Notes under the pieces: model-generated | The model's database searches: none | Seen by the model: only the letters and a program-made list of their open reading frames with translations | What the model was told of the DNA's origin: nothing | Translations under genes and position numbers: made by a program | Source: Paraburkholderia sp041321145 | Lineage (GTDB): Bacteria > Pseudomonadota > Gammaproteobacteria > Burkholderiales > Burkholderiaceae | Length of the DNA: 64,000 bases | Direction of reading: 5' to 3' | Assembly: GCF_041321145.1 (NCBI RefSeq) | Contig: NZ_JBGGWA010000001.1 | Coordinates: 186,001 to 250,000, forward strand | In this document: piece after piece, positions 1 through 8,658 of the stretch | How positions within the stretch are numbered: position 1 is the stretch's first letter | How the letters are laid out: every line of letters begins with the position of its first letter

Positions 1-2
1 GA

Positions 3-1034
3 TTACTGATACGACATCGTGAAGGTGGCCGCGCCCTTTACCGATCCCGGTGTAGGCGTGCCGCTCTTAACGTACTGAGCCGTCAAAGGAATGGTCATCG
101 GACCACCTGCCGACGTGCCGACCGTCCACTGATTGACGTTGCCCGACACGGCGGAATCCGGACCATAGGCGACCGGTGTCGTGCCGTTGAGAATCTGCAA
201 ACGGACTCCCGTTGCGGTTGAATCCGGCAAGAGGCCTAAGGTTGTCGACTTATTGGACACATTCGACGCGTCAGTCAACGTGATTTTGACGGTGACGCCC
301 TGCGTACAGTTGACGGCCAGGTTGAACGGCGCTTTTCCAGCTGAACCCGTGGCGAGGTTGCCCGCATTGATCGTTGGCAACGGAACATCGACTGCCGCGG
401 TGGTTACGCTGCAGGTAAGGCCCGTGAGTGCGGCACCCGCAACGAGCGTCTGCGTATAAGCAATTGGGGTAATACAGTCCCCGGTATAAGTCAGCGTCAT
501 GGTGGGCAGATCAGTGAGCGCCCCCGTACCGATCGGTCCGGTGACAACGAGATCGGCTCCAGTGTAAAAATTTAGACTGCCATCTGATCGGGGGGCTAAA
601 ACCTCGGTTGAGGGCGTACTCATGAAGTTCCCCGTCCAACCCGAAGTGACCTTGAGCCGAACGCCAATTCCGGGCACATTCGTTTGATACACACTAGTCA
701 TTCCAGGCACTGGCGTGCCGTTGACAGTCGTGGTCTTCGTGACGGAGCAAGTCACGCCTGTCGTGTTGATCCCACCGTTTGCGCTGGTGAGCGATTGGAG
801 GTTGGTACCCACACTCCGATCACGTCCCGGTGAAATCGACGAAAACGTCAGATCACCAAACTGCCTGTATACCTGGAGCGAGACCGAGCCAGCCCACGCT
901 TGCATTGACATGAGCATAAGCAACAGGGCCCCCAATACACGCCTCGCGCGCATACCGAGTCGCTGCATGTCATTTCCGACGACCGATGTCACGCTAATGC
1001 CGTCGGTCTCATTCATCGTCTGATCGCGTTTCAT
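3..1034 (-). CDS. Fimbrial tip adhesin / minor subunit
   Basis: Last gene of a chaperone-usher fimbrial operon, reading directly on from the usher gene; likely the tip adhesin or a minor pilin exported through that usher. The protein is about 343 residues, far longer than a simple pilin. It has a hydrophobic signal segment (ALLLMLMSMQAWA) after an unusually long basic N-terminus, two-domain spacing of cysteines (a CSVTKTTT region, then a GLTCSVTTAAVDVPLP region), and a C-terminal pilin-like half that ends in a penultimate aromatic (TMSYQ), as expected for donor-strand exchange. An ATG with an upstream AAGGTG supports the start at 1034; a GTG at 1049 is possible. Assignment as adhesin rather than pilin rests on length, two-domain look and last position. 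The ligand cannot be told. Confidence 0.8.
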   Translation of the reverse strand: MKRDQTMNETDGISVTSVVGNDMQRLGMRARRVLGALLLMLMSMQAWAGSVSLQVYRQFGDLTFSSISPGRDRSVGTNLQSLTSANGGINTTGVTCSVTKTTTVNGTPVPGMTSVYQTNVPGIGVRLKVTSGWTGNFMSTPSTEVLAPRSDGSLNFYTGADLVVTGPIGTGALTDLPTMTLTYTGDCITPIAYTQTLVAGAALTGLTCSVTTAAVDVPLPTINAGNLATGSAGKAPFNLAVNCTQGVTVKITLTDASNVSNKSTTLGLLPDSTATGVRLQILNGTTPVAYGPDSAVSGNVNQWTVGTSAGGPMTIPLTAQYVKSGTPTPGSVKGAATFTMSYQ

Positions 1035-1051
1035 AATCTGCACCTTCACAC

Positions 1052-3790
1052 TTAATTCGTGTCTGATTTCGTTACCAAGTCCGACGCAGAGGCGCCCGCC
1101 GGCTGACTCTGCTCAGCACCCACGCAATGCCCTTCCACCGACAAATAAGCCGCTCCCTTCCCCGTCGACTTCGGCAACACATAGTCAATCCGGCACGCTT
1201 CCGAAGCTGCCGAACCCCACTGCACAAACAACGAGCCCTTGTCCTCCAGGCCACGCGCAAAAATCCGGCTGTCCTGCGCGACAACACCCACGTTGTGTCC
1301 ATTGCCATCCACCACATCCGCACCGAACGGCAACGCCTTGTCGCCGAGTTGCGGCGCACGAATCAGCGCGGCACGCCCACTCACCGTCTTGTACTTGATC
1401 ATCACCACCGAGCCGAGACGCGGCACGGCCTGCTCCGAAGTCGATTCGAATTCGACGTCGGTCGAGGTGCCCTTCGGGTCGATGTCGACGACGTTCATGC
1501 CATAAGGCGTCAGGTAAGGCACCACCGCATAGCCGCGGCTATTGAGCTTGACGCCCGGCGAGCTGGTCACGCTCGCGCCTGCTGCACCCGGTGCTTCGAC
1601 AATGCCGAACGTATCGCCAACGGTCTGCGAGAACGTCACGCCGCCCGGATGCGCGACGACCGTCCCGCTGATACCGGCCGACACCTGGCTCGAACCCGAA
1701 CCCGCGCTTGCCGACGCCGTCATCTGCGCATACGGTGCGCGCCATGCACCGCTCACGCCCGTGTTGGCCGAGCTGGTGCCGCTGGCGCTGCCATACGTGC
1801 CGTACGCGTTGTACGAGTACTGGTTGGCATCCCCGAGCGAGCCGCTCACGTTGGCCTGAAGATTGGTACTGCCGCCCGAGCTCGACAGGTTCGTCGACAT
1901 CAACGGCGCATGCTGACTGTGGCCGAGCGGCAACGTCGTGCTGAGCATGAACTGGTTGGACATCGATCCATCCGCATTGCGAGTACGTCCCGCAGTGATG
2001 CTGTAAGTGCCGTACTTGAAACTGTTCGTGTAGCCGGCCTGATAGAACATGTCGTTGCCGTCGTGATTCCAGTACTGCTGTGCCGATGCGCTCAGGAACA
2101 CGGTCCCGCGATCCTTGAAATTCTGGTTGACCGAGAGCTGAAAGCGATTGCGCTGGCGATAAACCGAGTTCGTATCGCCGCCGTGTATTGCGAGATCGCG
2201 CACCGAGGCTGCATCCGTCAGATTCATGAAGCCGGCAGTCGAGTAACGGTAGGCCGCTACCGAAATGTTGGTTCCCGTCGGGTCGATGAACTTGCTGTAG
2301 CCGATGCGCAAGCTGCTGCCGCGCATCGTGCTCTGGTTCGGCACTTGCGTCTGTGCAGCGGTCACGTCAGCCGAGAACGCGCCGAACTTCGTGTTCAGCG
2401 CCGCGCCCACATCAGCCGACACGTAGCCGTTCGCAGCCACGCCGCCACCATAGGCCGTCACCAGATTCGTGAGGCCGCGTTGCAACGTGAACTGCGCGAA
2501 GTTCGGCTTCGTTTCGAGCGCATCGTTACGCAATTGCCCGGCGGTCACCGAGAAGCGCGTCGTACCGGGCCGCAACGACTGTGCAACCGACGCATAAGGC
2601 ACGGTAAAGGTCTTCGTGCGGCCGTCCGCCTCGGTCACCGTCACATCGAGGTTACCGCCGTAGCCGGTCGCGTAGAGGTCGTTGATTTCGAACGGACCCG
2701 GCGACACGCTGGTTTCGTAAATCACCTGGTTGTTCTGACGGATCGTCACACGCGCATTCGATTCCGCCGTACCACGCACCACCGGCGCGTAGCCACGCAG
2801 CGATTCCGGCAACATGCGGTCGTCGGTGGCGATCTGTGCGCCGCGGAATTGCACGCTGTCGAACACATCGCCTGTCGTGTAGCCATCGCCCACCGTCACT
2901 TGCGACTTCAGTGCTGCAACGTCGTGCTGCACATAGGTCGCGATGTTGTCGAAATGCGTGCCCTGGCCGGTCTGCTGCGATACGGACGATTGATGACGGA
3001 AATGCCACGCGCCGATGTTCACGCCCGCGTTCAGACCCAAATAGCTTTGCGTCGACTGCGTGCCCGAACCCGCGGTGTGATAAGTGTTCGCGTTGTAGCT
3101 CACGAAGCCCGCATTCACACCGGTTTGCCACATGTCCGGCGGCACATAGCCGCGCGCGGCGTTACGCATGTATTTCTGCGGGACGCTCAGCGTAAGCTTC
3201 TGTTCGGAGAAGTCGAAGTCGACCGTCGCATCCGGCACCGTTGCAGCAAGGTCAACGCATTCGTCGGCGTGGGCGGCTTCAGCAGCCTGCTGACCGGCGG
3301 TCGCGTCAGCGCTTGCACCGGCAGCCGGGTTCGTATCCTTGGCTGCGTCGGCAGATGCATGCTCGGGCAGCTTCGCACCAATAGCCGCGCCAACCTTGGC
3401 GAAATCAACACCGAGTGTTTCCAGCATTTGACGACTAAAACATGCACGCGCGCTTTGTCCTTCGTGAGTCGCCACGAAGCGCACGTCCTGGCGTGCCACC
3501 CGAACGTCGTTGACCCAGAGGTCGACGGAGTACACACCCGGCGGCACCATGTTGCCGCGCGCAAAACGCGAAACGTCCACGGTTTGCTTCGGATCGGTAC
3601 GCAGAAACGTCGTGTCGAACTGGACAGCCGCACCGGCGTCGCTGGATTCTGCTGCATTCACGCTCGCCGACTGGACGCCGCCCAGCACCGCGAACGCCGA
3701 CATAACCACGGCGGCTACGGGGCTCAAGCCGAACGGACCAGCGAATTCACTGGTGCGAGCATGCGACTGATGACGAGGTGAGAGTTTCAT
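1052..3790 (-). CDS. Fimbrial outer-membrane usher (FimD/PapC family)
   Basis: Outer-membrane usher of the chaperone-usher pathway, which accepts chaperone-subunit complexes and secretes the fimbria. It has 912 residues, slightly longer than typical FimD. Visible parts are a signal-like hydrophobic stretch near residues 25-45, an N-terminal periplasmic domain (FDTTFLRTD, then PPGVYSVDLWVN), a conserved block RFRGAQIATDDRMLPESLRG with the GYAPVVRGTA motif before the plug region, a long barrel, and C-terminal domains (GADVVDGNGHNVGVVAQ, then CRIDYVLP). An insertion rich in Ala/Asp between residues about 140 and 180 is not typical and may be a linker. Reads from the chaperone gene after a 133-bp gap and is followed within a few bases by the adhesin gene. 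Family call is secure. Confidence 0.95.
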   Translation of the reverse strand: MKLSPRHQSHARTSEFAGPFGLSPVAAVVMSAFAVLGGVQSASVNAAESSDAGAAVQFDTTFLRTDPKQTVDVSRFARGNMVPPGVYSVDLWVNDVRVARQDVRFVATHEGQSARACFSRQMLETLGVDFAKVGAAIGAKLPEHASADAAKDTNPAAGASADATAGQQAAEAAHADECVDLAATVPDATVDFDFSEQKLTLSVPQKYMRNAARGYVPPDMWQTGVNAGFVSYNANTYHTAGSGTQSTQSYLGLNAGVNIGAWHFRHQSSVSQQTGQGTHFDNIATYVQHDVAALKSQVTVGDGYTTGDVFDSVQFRGAQIATDDRMLPESLRGYAPVVRGTAESNARVTIRQNNQVIYETSVSPGPFEINDLYATGYGGNLDVTVTEADGRTKTFTVPYASVAQSLRPGTTRFSVTAGQLRNDALETKPNFAQFTLQRGLTNLVTAYGGGVAANGYVSADVGAALNTKFGAFSADVTAAQTQVPNQSTMRGSSLRIGYSKFIDPTGTNISVAAYRYSTAGFMNLTDAASVRDLAIHGGDTNSVYRQRNRFQLSVNQNFKDRGTVFLSASAQQYWNHDGNDMFYQAGYTNSFKYGTYSITAGRTRNADGSMSNQFMLSTTLPLGHSQHAPLMSTNLSSSGGSTNLQANVSGSLGDANQYSYNAYGTYGSASGTSSANTGVSGAWRAPYAQMTASASAGSGSSQVSAGISGTVVAHPGGVTFSQTVGDTFGIVEAPGAAGASVTSSPGVKLNSRGYAVVPYLTPYGMNVVDIDPKGTSTDVEFESTSEQAVPRLGSVVMIKYKTVSGRAALIRAPQLGDKALPFGADVVDGNGHNVGVVAQDSRIFARGLEDKGSLFVQWGSAASEACRIDYVLPKSTGKGAAYLSVEGHCVGAEQSQPAGASASDLVTKSDTN

Positions 3791-3923
3791 GATCTAACTC
3801 AATTCCAATATTTGCGACAGGCGTGAGTCGTCCCTATGCGTTACCTGTGCAACGCACGCCGTGGTCGAGAAGGGGTTTAGCGATGGGCGGAAGGCGGCCG
3901 CCCGGCCGGCAAGCTGCTGCGGT

Positions 3924-4667
3924 CTATTGACCGAGTGTCGCGTCGCCATTCATGGCGCCGCCGTAATCGCTGATTGCGGTGTAGTGAACCTTTGCACCTG
4001 CCGGTACGGCATTCATCTTTGCGACCGGCAAGACCACCGATGCACGCGGCGCAACCATGCCACCCTGTTCGTTCTTGAAGGTGTGGCCGCCGCTTTCGAC
4101 ATCGACTTCGCTAAACGACACGTAGTACGGCGTGGGATTCGATATGCTCACCGACTGGCCCTTGCCATCGGCCGACGCCACAATCTTCCAGCTCAACTGC
4201 GCCGGCGCATCTTCTGGCTTACCCGGCAGTTTGGCCGGACGCACAAACACCTTGATGCGAGTGCGGTAGGCCATTTGCAGCGAGTTGACGTCAGCCGCGC
4301 CATTGGCCTTCGGCGGGATATCCAGCACGTTTAACCAGTAGACCGATTCGCGATCCTGCGGCAGCGCTTCGCCGCTATACATCACACGCAGGGTCTGCGC
4401 TTTCGCCGGGTCCATCCGGAAGATCGGCGGCGTAATCACAAACGGCACCTTGACTTCGCCGGGCTTTGCATCCGGGTTGCCGTCGTCCATCCATACTTGC
4501 ACGAGCGACGGGTTGTGGCTGTCGTTATCGAGCTTGACCGTGACTTCGCGCTGCTCGAGCGGATACACCACTCGCGTACCGCCGATCGTCACGCTTGCTT
4601 GTGCGCTGCCTGCAAGCAGCGCACAAGCAAAACCGATTCCCATCGTCATTTTTCCGAGCAACTTCAT
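3924..4667 (-). CDS. Periplasmic fimbrial chaperone (FimC/PapD family)
   Basis: Periplasmic pilus chaperone that caps subunits by donor-strand complementation and delivers them to the usher. About 247 residues, normal for the family. It begins with a signal peptide (ACALLAGSAQA), followed by the first Ig-like domain with the family pattern TRVVYPLEQREVTVKL, the PPIFRMDPAKAQTLRV block and the REDRESVYWLNVLDIPPK-type signature (here QDRESVYWLNV, then LDIPPK). A second Ig-like domain follows. The ATG at 4667 is preferred over the GTG one codon upstream because AGAGGTG lies at ribosome-binding distance. It sits between the pilin and usher genes, the usual order. Confidence 0.95.
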   Translation of the reverse strand: MKLLGKMTMGIGFACALLAGSAQASVTIGGTRVVYPLEQREVTVKLDNDSHNPSLVQVWMDDGNPDAKPGEVKVPFVITPPIFRMDPAKAQTLRVMYSGEALPQDRESVYWLNVLDIPPKANGAADVNSLQMAYRTRIKVFVRPAKLPGKPEDAPAQLSWKIVASADGKGQSVSISNPTPYYVSFSEVDVESGGHTFKNEQGGMVAPRASVVLPVAKMNAVPAGAKVHYTAISDYGGAMNGDATLGQ

Positions 4668-4703
4668 CACATCACCTCTAAAAATAATCTTGAAATAAGG
4701 CCG

Positions 4704-4733
4704 TTAAAAAGGCGTTCGCCTGAGCGAACGCCT
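4704..4733 (-). terminator. Hairpin terminator/attenuator between pilin and chaperone genes
   Basis: On the minus strand AGGCGTTCGC and GCGAACGCCT form a perfect 10-bp stem with a 4-nt loop (4710-4733), followed by five T. It lies 10 bp after the pilin stop codon and before the chaperone gene of the same operon, so it would allow far more pilin than chaperone/usher transcript by partial read-through. Confidence 0.85.
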
Positions 4734-4743
4734 CGGCTACCGC

Positions 4744-5310
4744 TTACTGATACTGCATCGTGTATTGAACGTTCGTGCTCACGTTGCCGGCCGTAGCCTT
4801 CCCCGTTGCGTAGTACTGCGCGAAATACTTCAGGTCCGCATTGCCGGTGGTGATCGTCGCACCGTTGCCAGCGATATCGTTGTTCAAACCGGTCACGATG
4901 TTGATCGGTTGCATCGATGCGTTCAGCAGACGGACTTCGACGTTCGTGGCGGGGGTCGTAGCAGCCAGATTCGTCAAATAGCCGTTGTTCTGGTCGACGG
5001 TCGCGCCGTTTTCGAAGGTGGCAATTGCCTTGGTTGCACCGCCCGAGCAGCCGGTCAGCGCCATCGTGATGCCGGTCGGGCTCGACGTACCGGCAACTGC
5101 GCCTGCCGTCGAGAGCGTGCCGGCCGAAACCGTGGGCAGCGTGACGTTGACATCTGCAGCCGTGCCCGATGCTTTACCGTTGATCGAGCACGTGGTGTTG
5201 GAAAGCGTGCCGGTGATGGTGATCGTGCCGTCGGCCGCGTGGGCGCCGAACGATGCAAGACCCAACAAACTACCGGTTGCGATCGCGATTGCGGGGAGGA
5301 ATGATTTCAT
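4744..5310 (-). CDS. Major fimbrial subunit (FimA-type pilin)
   Basis: Structural pilin of the fimbria, 188 residues, the usual length. A signal peptide is seen (LGLASFGAHA then ADGTITITG); the mature protein has the paired cysteines (TTCSING and LTGCSGG) and the C-terminal beta-zipper motif with penultimate Tyr (VQYTMQYQ). First gene of the operon and followed by a strong hairpin, which fits a highly expressed major subunit. The start is supported by GGAG eight bases upstream. Confidence 0.95.
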   Translation of the reverse strand: MKSFLPAIAIATGSLLGLASFGAHAADGTITITGTLSNTTCSINGKASGTAADVNVTLPTVSAGTLSTAGAVAGTSSPTGITMALTGCSGGATKAIATFENGATVDQNNGYLTNLAATTPATNVEVRLLNASMQPINIVTGLNNDIAGNGATITTGNADLKYFAQYYATGKATAGNVSTNVQYTMQYQ

Positions 5311-5496
5311 GTTTGCTGCTCCAGTGAGTTAAGAAAATTATTGAATCGACAGCGAATCGATATTGAGTGTGAGACCCGCCATTTGCCCCTGGGCGCTCCA
5401 ATGTTCTACGCCGGGAAAATGGCGGTCTTTGCTTCGAACTATTGGCCTCTCGTTCAGGCGCAAATCAATGTTAGGGTTTCGGGATTCGCAAGTACC

Positions 5497-5594
5497 TAGG
5501 ACAATTCTTATTTGAATAAGAATTTCCCTACATGACCAACGAGTATTTCCGACAGTTTTGCTTTGGCGCCTGCAGGGGATTAAGACTTTTCCTA
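5497..5594. promoter_or_regulatory. Three RcsB/BvgA-like 14-mers upstream of the fimbrial operon
   Basis: Three related 14-mers lie 187-284 bp before the pilin start: 5497-5510 (minus strand, TAAGAATTGTCCTA), 5517-5530 (TAAGAATTTCCCTA) and 5581-5594 (TAAGACTTTTCCTA). The first two overlap a perfect inverted repeat with 10-bp arms, AATTCTTATT / AATAAGAATT, at 5503-5524. Each differs at two positions from the enterobacterial RcsAB box as I recall it (TAAGAATATTCCTA). Fimbrial operons are often controlled by LuxR-type response regulators of the FimZ/BvgA/RcsB kind, so these are probable operators; no such regulator gene is in the window. Confidence 0.6.
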
Positions 5595-5640
5595 AGACGC
5601 GAAGAAGTAAAGTCCAACGCCGACCTGACGCCCCAAATGG

Positions 5641-5678
5641 AAAACCCGCCGCATCGTTGCCGATGCGGCGGGTTTTTT
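5641..5678. terminator. Bidirectional Rho-independent terminator
   Basis: AACCCGCCGCATC and GATGCGGCGGGTT form a 13-bp perfect stem with a 6-nt loop, flanked by A-run and T-run so that both strands end in T. It lies 15 bp beyond the stop of the MFS transporter gene on the minus strand and separates that operon from the fimbrial promoter region. Confidence 0.9.
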
Positions 5679-5693
5679 CAACACACAGACGGG

Positions 5694-7079
5694 CTACGCG
5701 CCGCTTGCTTCGTTCAGTGTCAGGTGCTTCGTCTCAGGCGCCCACGCGATCGACACCACCATGCCGATCAGCAACACGGCTGCAAGCACCATCATCGTCG
5801 CGTGGAAGCCCAAATGGACGATGCCGAGCGGCAGCAGGAAAGTGCCGATAGCCGAGCCGAGACGGCTGCACGCGATCGCAAGTCCGACGCCGCACGCACG
5901 CACCTCGGTCGGAAAGCACTCCGGCGGAAACACGCCGACCAGATTCGAAAAAGCGGACATGGTCAGCGTGAAGATGGCGAACGCGACGATCATCGCGAGC
6001 GTCGCAGACTCCGGCAACACGCTCAACGCGATCAGCGACAAGCACGTCACCGCGAACGAGCCGATCAAAAACACGCGGCGCGATAACTTGATCGTGAGCC
6101 AGATGCCGATCAGCGCGCCCAGCACCAGGAAACCGTTCAGCAGGAAATCCGCACCGGAACCGTCGTTCAGATGAATCGCCTTCAGAATCGTGGGCAGGAA
6201 CGTGTAGATCGCGAAATACGGAATCACGAGGCAGACGAAAAATGCGCAGTTGAAGACCGTTCGGCGGATCAGGTCTTGCTTGAACAAGCGCATGAAGCCG
6301 CCATGCGTTTGCGCGAGCCCGTCATCGACTGCGTCGAGCGTCACGTTGGGACCGAAGTGCTTGAGCACGATCGCCCTGGCTTCGGCGACACGTCCCTTGC
6401 CGTGCAGCCAACGCGGCGACTCCGGCGTGCCCATGCGCGACACCAGCACGATCAGCGCCGGCACCCCCGCCGATGCAAGCAGCCATCGCCACGCATCGGG
6501 CGACGCGTCGGCATAGTGCATGCCGAGCACGTTAGCCACCACATAGCCGATGGTCCACACCACGCTGAACGAACCTAGCAACGTCCCGCGATGTTTGCGC
6601 GGCGAGAATTCGGCGAGAATCGCATGCCCCACCGCAAAGTCGCCGCCCATTCCGAAGCCGATCAACACGCGCAGCAAACACAACGCTAACGGCGACGACA
6701 CATAAAACTGCGCGAACGCCGCCACTGTAATGATGAGAAAGCTCAGTAGAAAGATCTTCTGCCGTCCCAGTCGATCTGACAGCCAGCCAAACACGAGGCT
6801 GCCGACAAAGATGCCCATCAGCGCGGAACTGCCGATCATGCCCATCCAGAACGCGTCGAGCGGCATCTGGCGATTCAGCGATGCAAGCGCATAACCGATC
6901 GTGCCGAGTGCATAACCTTCGGTAAAGTGCGCGCCGAACGTCAAACCGGCGATCTTGACGTGGAACGCGTTCAGCGGAACGTCGTCGAGAGAAATGGGGC
7001 CGTGCGCGGGTGCTCCATCCGCGGGCGGCATAGTGGGGGCGAGGCCGAGAGTGGCGGCCTGGAAATCCTGATTGCTCAC
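5694..7079 (-). CDS. MFS transporter (sugar/aromatic-acid porter-like)
   Basis: Inner-membrane major facilitator transporter, 461 residues with about 12 hydrophobic segments. The MFS signature loop between helices 2 and 3 is clear (GWLSDRLGRQKIFLL) and its cousin follows at PRWLHGKGR in the central loop. The N-terminus (about 45 residues) is cytoplasmic. The start is GTG with AAGGAGACAG upstream. It is the last of four co-directional genes (fae homologue, aldo/keto reductase, aldehyde dehydrogenase, transporter), so the substrate probably feeds that pathway. Substrate not identifiable. Confidence 0.9.
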   Translation of the reverse strand: MSNQDFQAATLGLAPTMPPADGAPAHGPISLDDVPLNAFHVKIAGLTFGAHFTEGYALGTIGYALASLNRQMPLDAFWMGMIGSSALMGIFVGSLVFGWLSDRLGRQKIFLLSFLIITVAAFAQFYVSSPLALCLLRVLIGFGMGGDFAVGHAILAEFSPRKHRGTLLGSFSVVWTIGYVVANVLGMHYADASPDAWRWLLASAGVPALIVLVSRMGTPESPRWLHGKGRVAEARAIVLKHFGPNVTLDAVDDGLAQTHGGFMRLFKQDLIRRTVFNCAFFVCLVIPYFAIYTFLPTILKAIHLNDGSGADFLLNGFLVLGALIGIWLTIKLSRRVFLIGSFAVTCLSLIALSVLPESATLAMIVAFAIFTLTMSAFSNLVGVFPPECFPTEVRACGVGLAIACSRLGSAIGTFLLPLGIVHLGFHATMMVLAAVLLIGMVVSIAWAPETKHLTLNEASGA

Positions 7080-7218
7080 GCTGTCTCCTTCGTTGTGTGG
7101 GCAGCGCTTGCGTATCCGACTGGGTGACCGACTTCAGATACGCAGCGCCGCTTCGTGCGCCTCGCTTCGCTTTGCGCATGAAACGCGAGGCACACGCATG
7201 AACGTTCAATACAAGATG

Positions 7219-8658
7219 CTAGCGTCCGAGGCCGCCCATCATCATGTACTTCAGTTCGGTGTATTCATCGAGCCCGTACTTCGAGCCTTCGCGGCCGAGG
7301 CCCGACTGTTTGACACCGCCGAACGGCGCGACTTCGGTCGACAGAATGCCTTCGTTGATGCCGACCATGCCGCTCTCCAACGCTTCAGCAACGCGCCAGG
7401 CGCGGGCGAGGTCGCGCGTGTAGAAATACGCGGAGAGGCCGAATGGCGTAGCGTTGGCGGCGGCAATGGCATCGTCTTCAGTCTTGAAGCGGAAGCATGC
7501 CGCCACGGGGCCGAAGGTCTCTTCGGACGCGATCAACATCGTCTTCGATGCATCGACCAGCACGGTCGGCTCATAGAACGTGCCGCCGAGCGCGTGCGGT
7601 CTTCCGCCGGTGAGGATCTTCGCGCCTTTTTGCAGCGCGTCGGCGACATGCGCCTCGACTTTCCTCAACGCCGCCTGATTGATCAGCGGACCTTGCTCGA
7701 CCTCGCCTTGCAGCGCATTGCCGACGCGCATCTGCCGCACGGCTTGGGTCAGCGCCAGTGTGAATGCATCGTAGACACCGTCCTGCACGTAGAAGCGGTT
7801 CACGCACACACAGGTCTGCCCGGTGTTGCGGAACTTCGAGGCCATCGCCCCTTGCACGGCGGCGTCGATATCCGCATCATCGAAGACGATGAACGGCGCG
7901 TTGCCGCCGAGTTCCAGCGACAGCTTCTTCAGCGTATCCGCCGACTGCTTCGCGAGCAGCTTGCCCACGCGCGTCGAGCCGGTGAACGAGAGTTTGCGCA
8001 CGACTTCCGATTCAGTCAGCACGCCGCCAATCGCCACTGCATCGCCGGAGACGATGTTGAACACGCCTGGCGGAATGCCCGCTTTCTCAGCAAGCACTGC
8101 CAATGCAAACGCGGACAACGGCGTCTCTTCCGATGGCTTGAGCACCATCGTGCAGCCTGCCGCGAGCGCGGGGCCGGCCTTGCGCGTGATCATCGCGAGC
8201 GGGAAGTTCCACGGCGTGATCGCCGCGACCACGCCAATCGGTTCGCGCGTCACGATGATCTTCGCATTCGGATTCGGGCTCGGGATCACGTCGCCGTAGC
8301 TGCGCTTGGCTTCCTCGGCGAACCATTCGAAGAAGCTCGCCGCATAGCCCACTTCGCCGCGCGCTTCGGCGAGCGGCTTGCCTTGCTCAAGTGTCAGCAG
8401 TTCGGCGAGCGCGTCGCGGTTCTCAAGCATCAACTCGCCCCAGCGTTTGACGCGTGCACCGCGCTCCTTCGCCGTCAACTTGCGCCACGCCGGAAACGCG
8501 CGCTCGGCCGCGGCCACGGCTTGGGTCGTCTCCGCCGCGCCGCCGTTGGCAACCTGGGCGATGATCTCGCCGGTCGCGGGATTCAGGACGGGATACGTGC
8601 TCGCGCTTTCGTACCACTCGCCCCCAATGTAATGGCCGGTTCGGAGAAACTCGTTCAT
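7219..8658 (-). CDS. NAD(P)-dependent aldehyde dehydrogenase (succinate-semialdehyde-type)
   Basis: Oxidises an aldehyde to the acid with NAD(P)+; 479 residues, normal for the GabD-like class. Seen: the cofactor-binding block (ITPWNFPLAMITRKAGPALA), the FTGSTRVGK motif, catalytic Glu in LELGGNAPF and catalytic Cys in NTGQTCVCVNRF, and the C-terminal PFGGVKQSGLGREG. The resemblance is greatest to succinate-semialdehyde dehydrogenases, but that subgroup has broad substrates. The start at 8658 overlaps the stop of the aldo/keto reductase gene (ATGA) and has GGAGAAGG upstream; an upstream Arg-rich extension is not real coding. The overlap implies translational coupling. Confidence 0.93.
   Translation of the reverse strand: MNEFLRTGHYIGGEWYESASTYPVLNPATGEIIAQVANGGAAETTQAVAAAERAFPAWRKLTAKERGARVKRWGELMLENRDALAELLTLEQGKPLAEARGEVGYAASFFEWFAEEAKRSYGDVIPSPNPNAKIIVTREPIGVVAAITPWNFPLAMITRKAGPALAAGCTMVLKPSEETPLSAFALAVLAEKAGIPPGVFNIVSGDAVAIGGVLTESEVVRKLSFTGSTRVGKLLAKQSADTLKKLSLELGGNAPFIVFDDADIDAAVQGAMASKFRNTGQTCVCVNRFYVQDGVYDAFTLALTQAVRQMRVGNALQGEVEQGPLINQAALRKVEAHVADALQKGAKILTGGRPHALGGTFYEPTVLVDASKTMLIASEETFGPVAACFRFKTEDDAIAAANATPFGLSAYFYTRDLARAWRVAEALESGMVGINEGILSTEVAPFGGVKQSGLGREGSKYGLDEYTELKYMMMGGLGR

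Noticed and set aside
1127..3781. 884-codon open frame on the plus strand, antisense to the usher gene
   Set aside because: Composition (His/Arg-rich) is that of a mirror frame in high-G+C DNA; no family features, and the opposite strand is clearly a usher.
7607..7626. GGTGAGGATCTTCGCG resembling an iteron
   Set aside because: Lies within the aldehyde dehydrogenase gene and lacks the AAGG and CGGGA ends.
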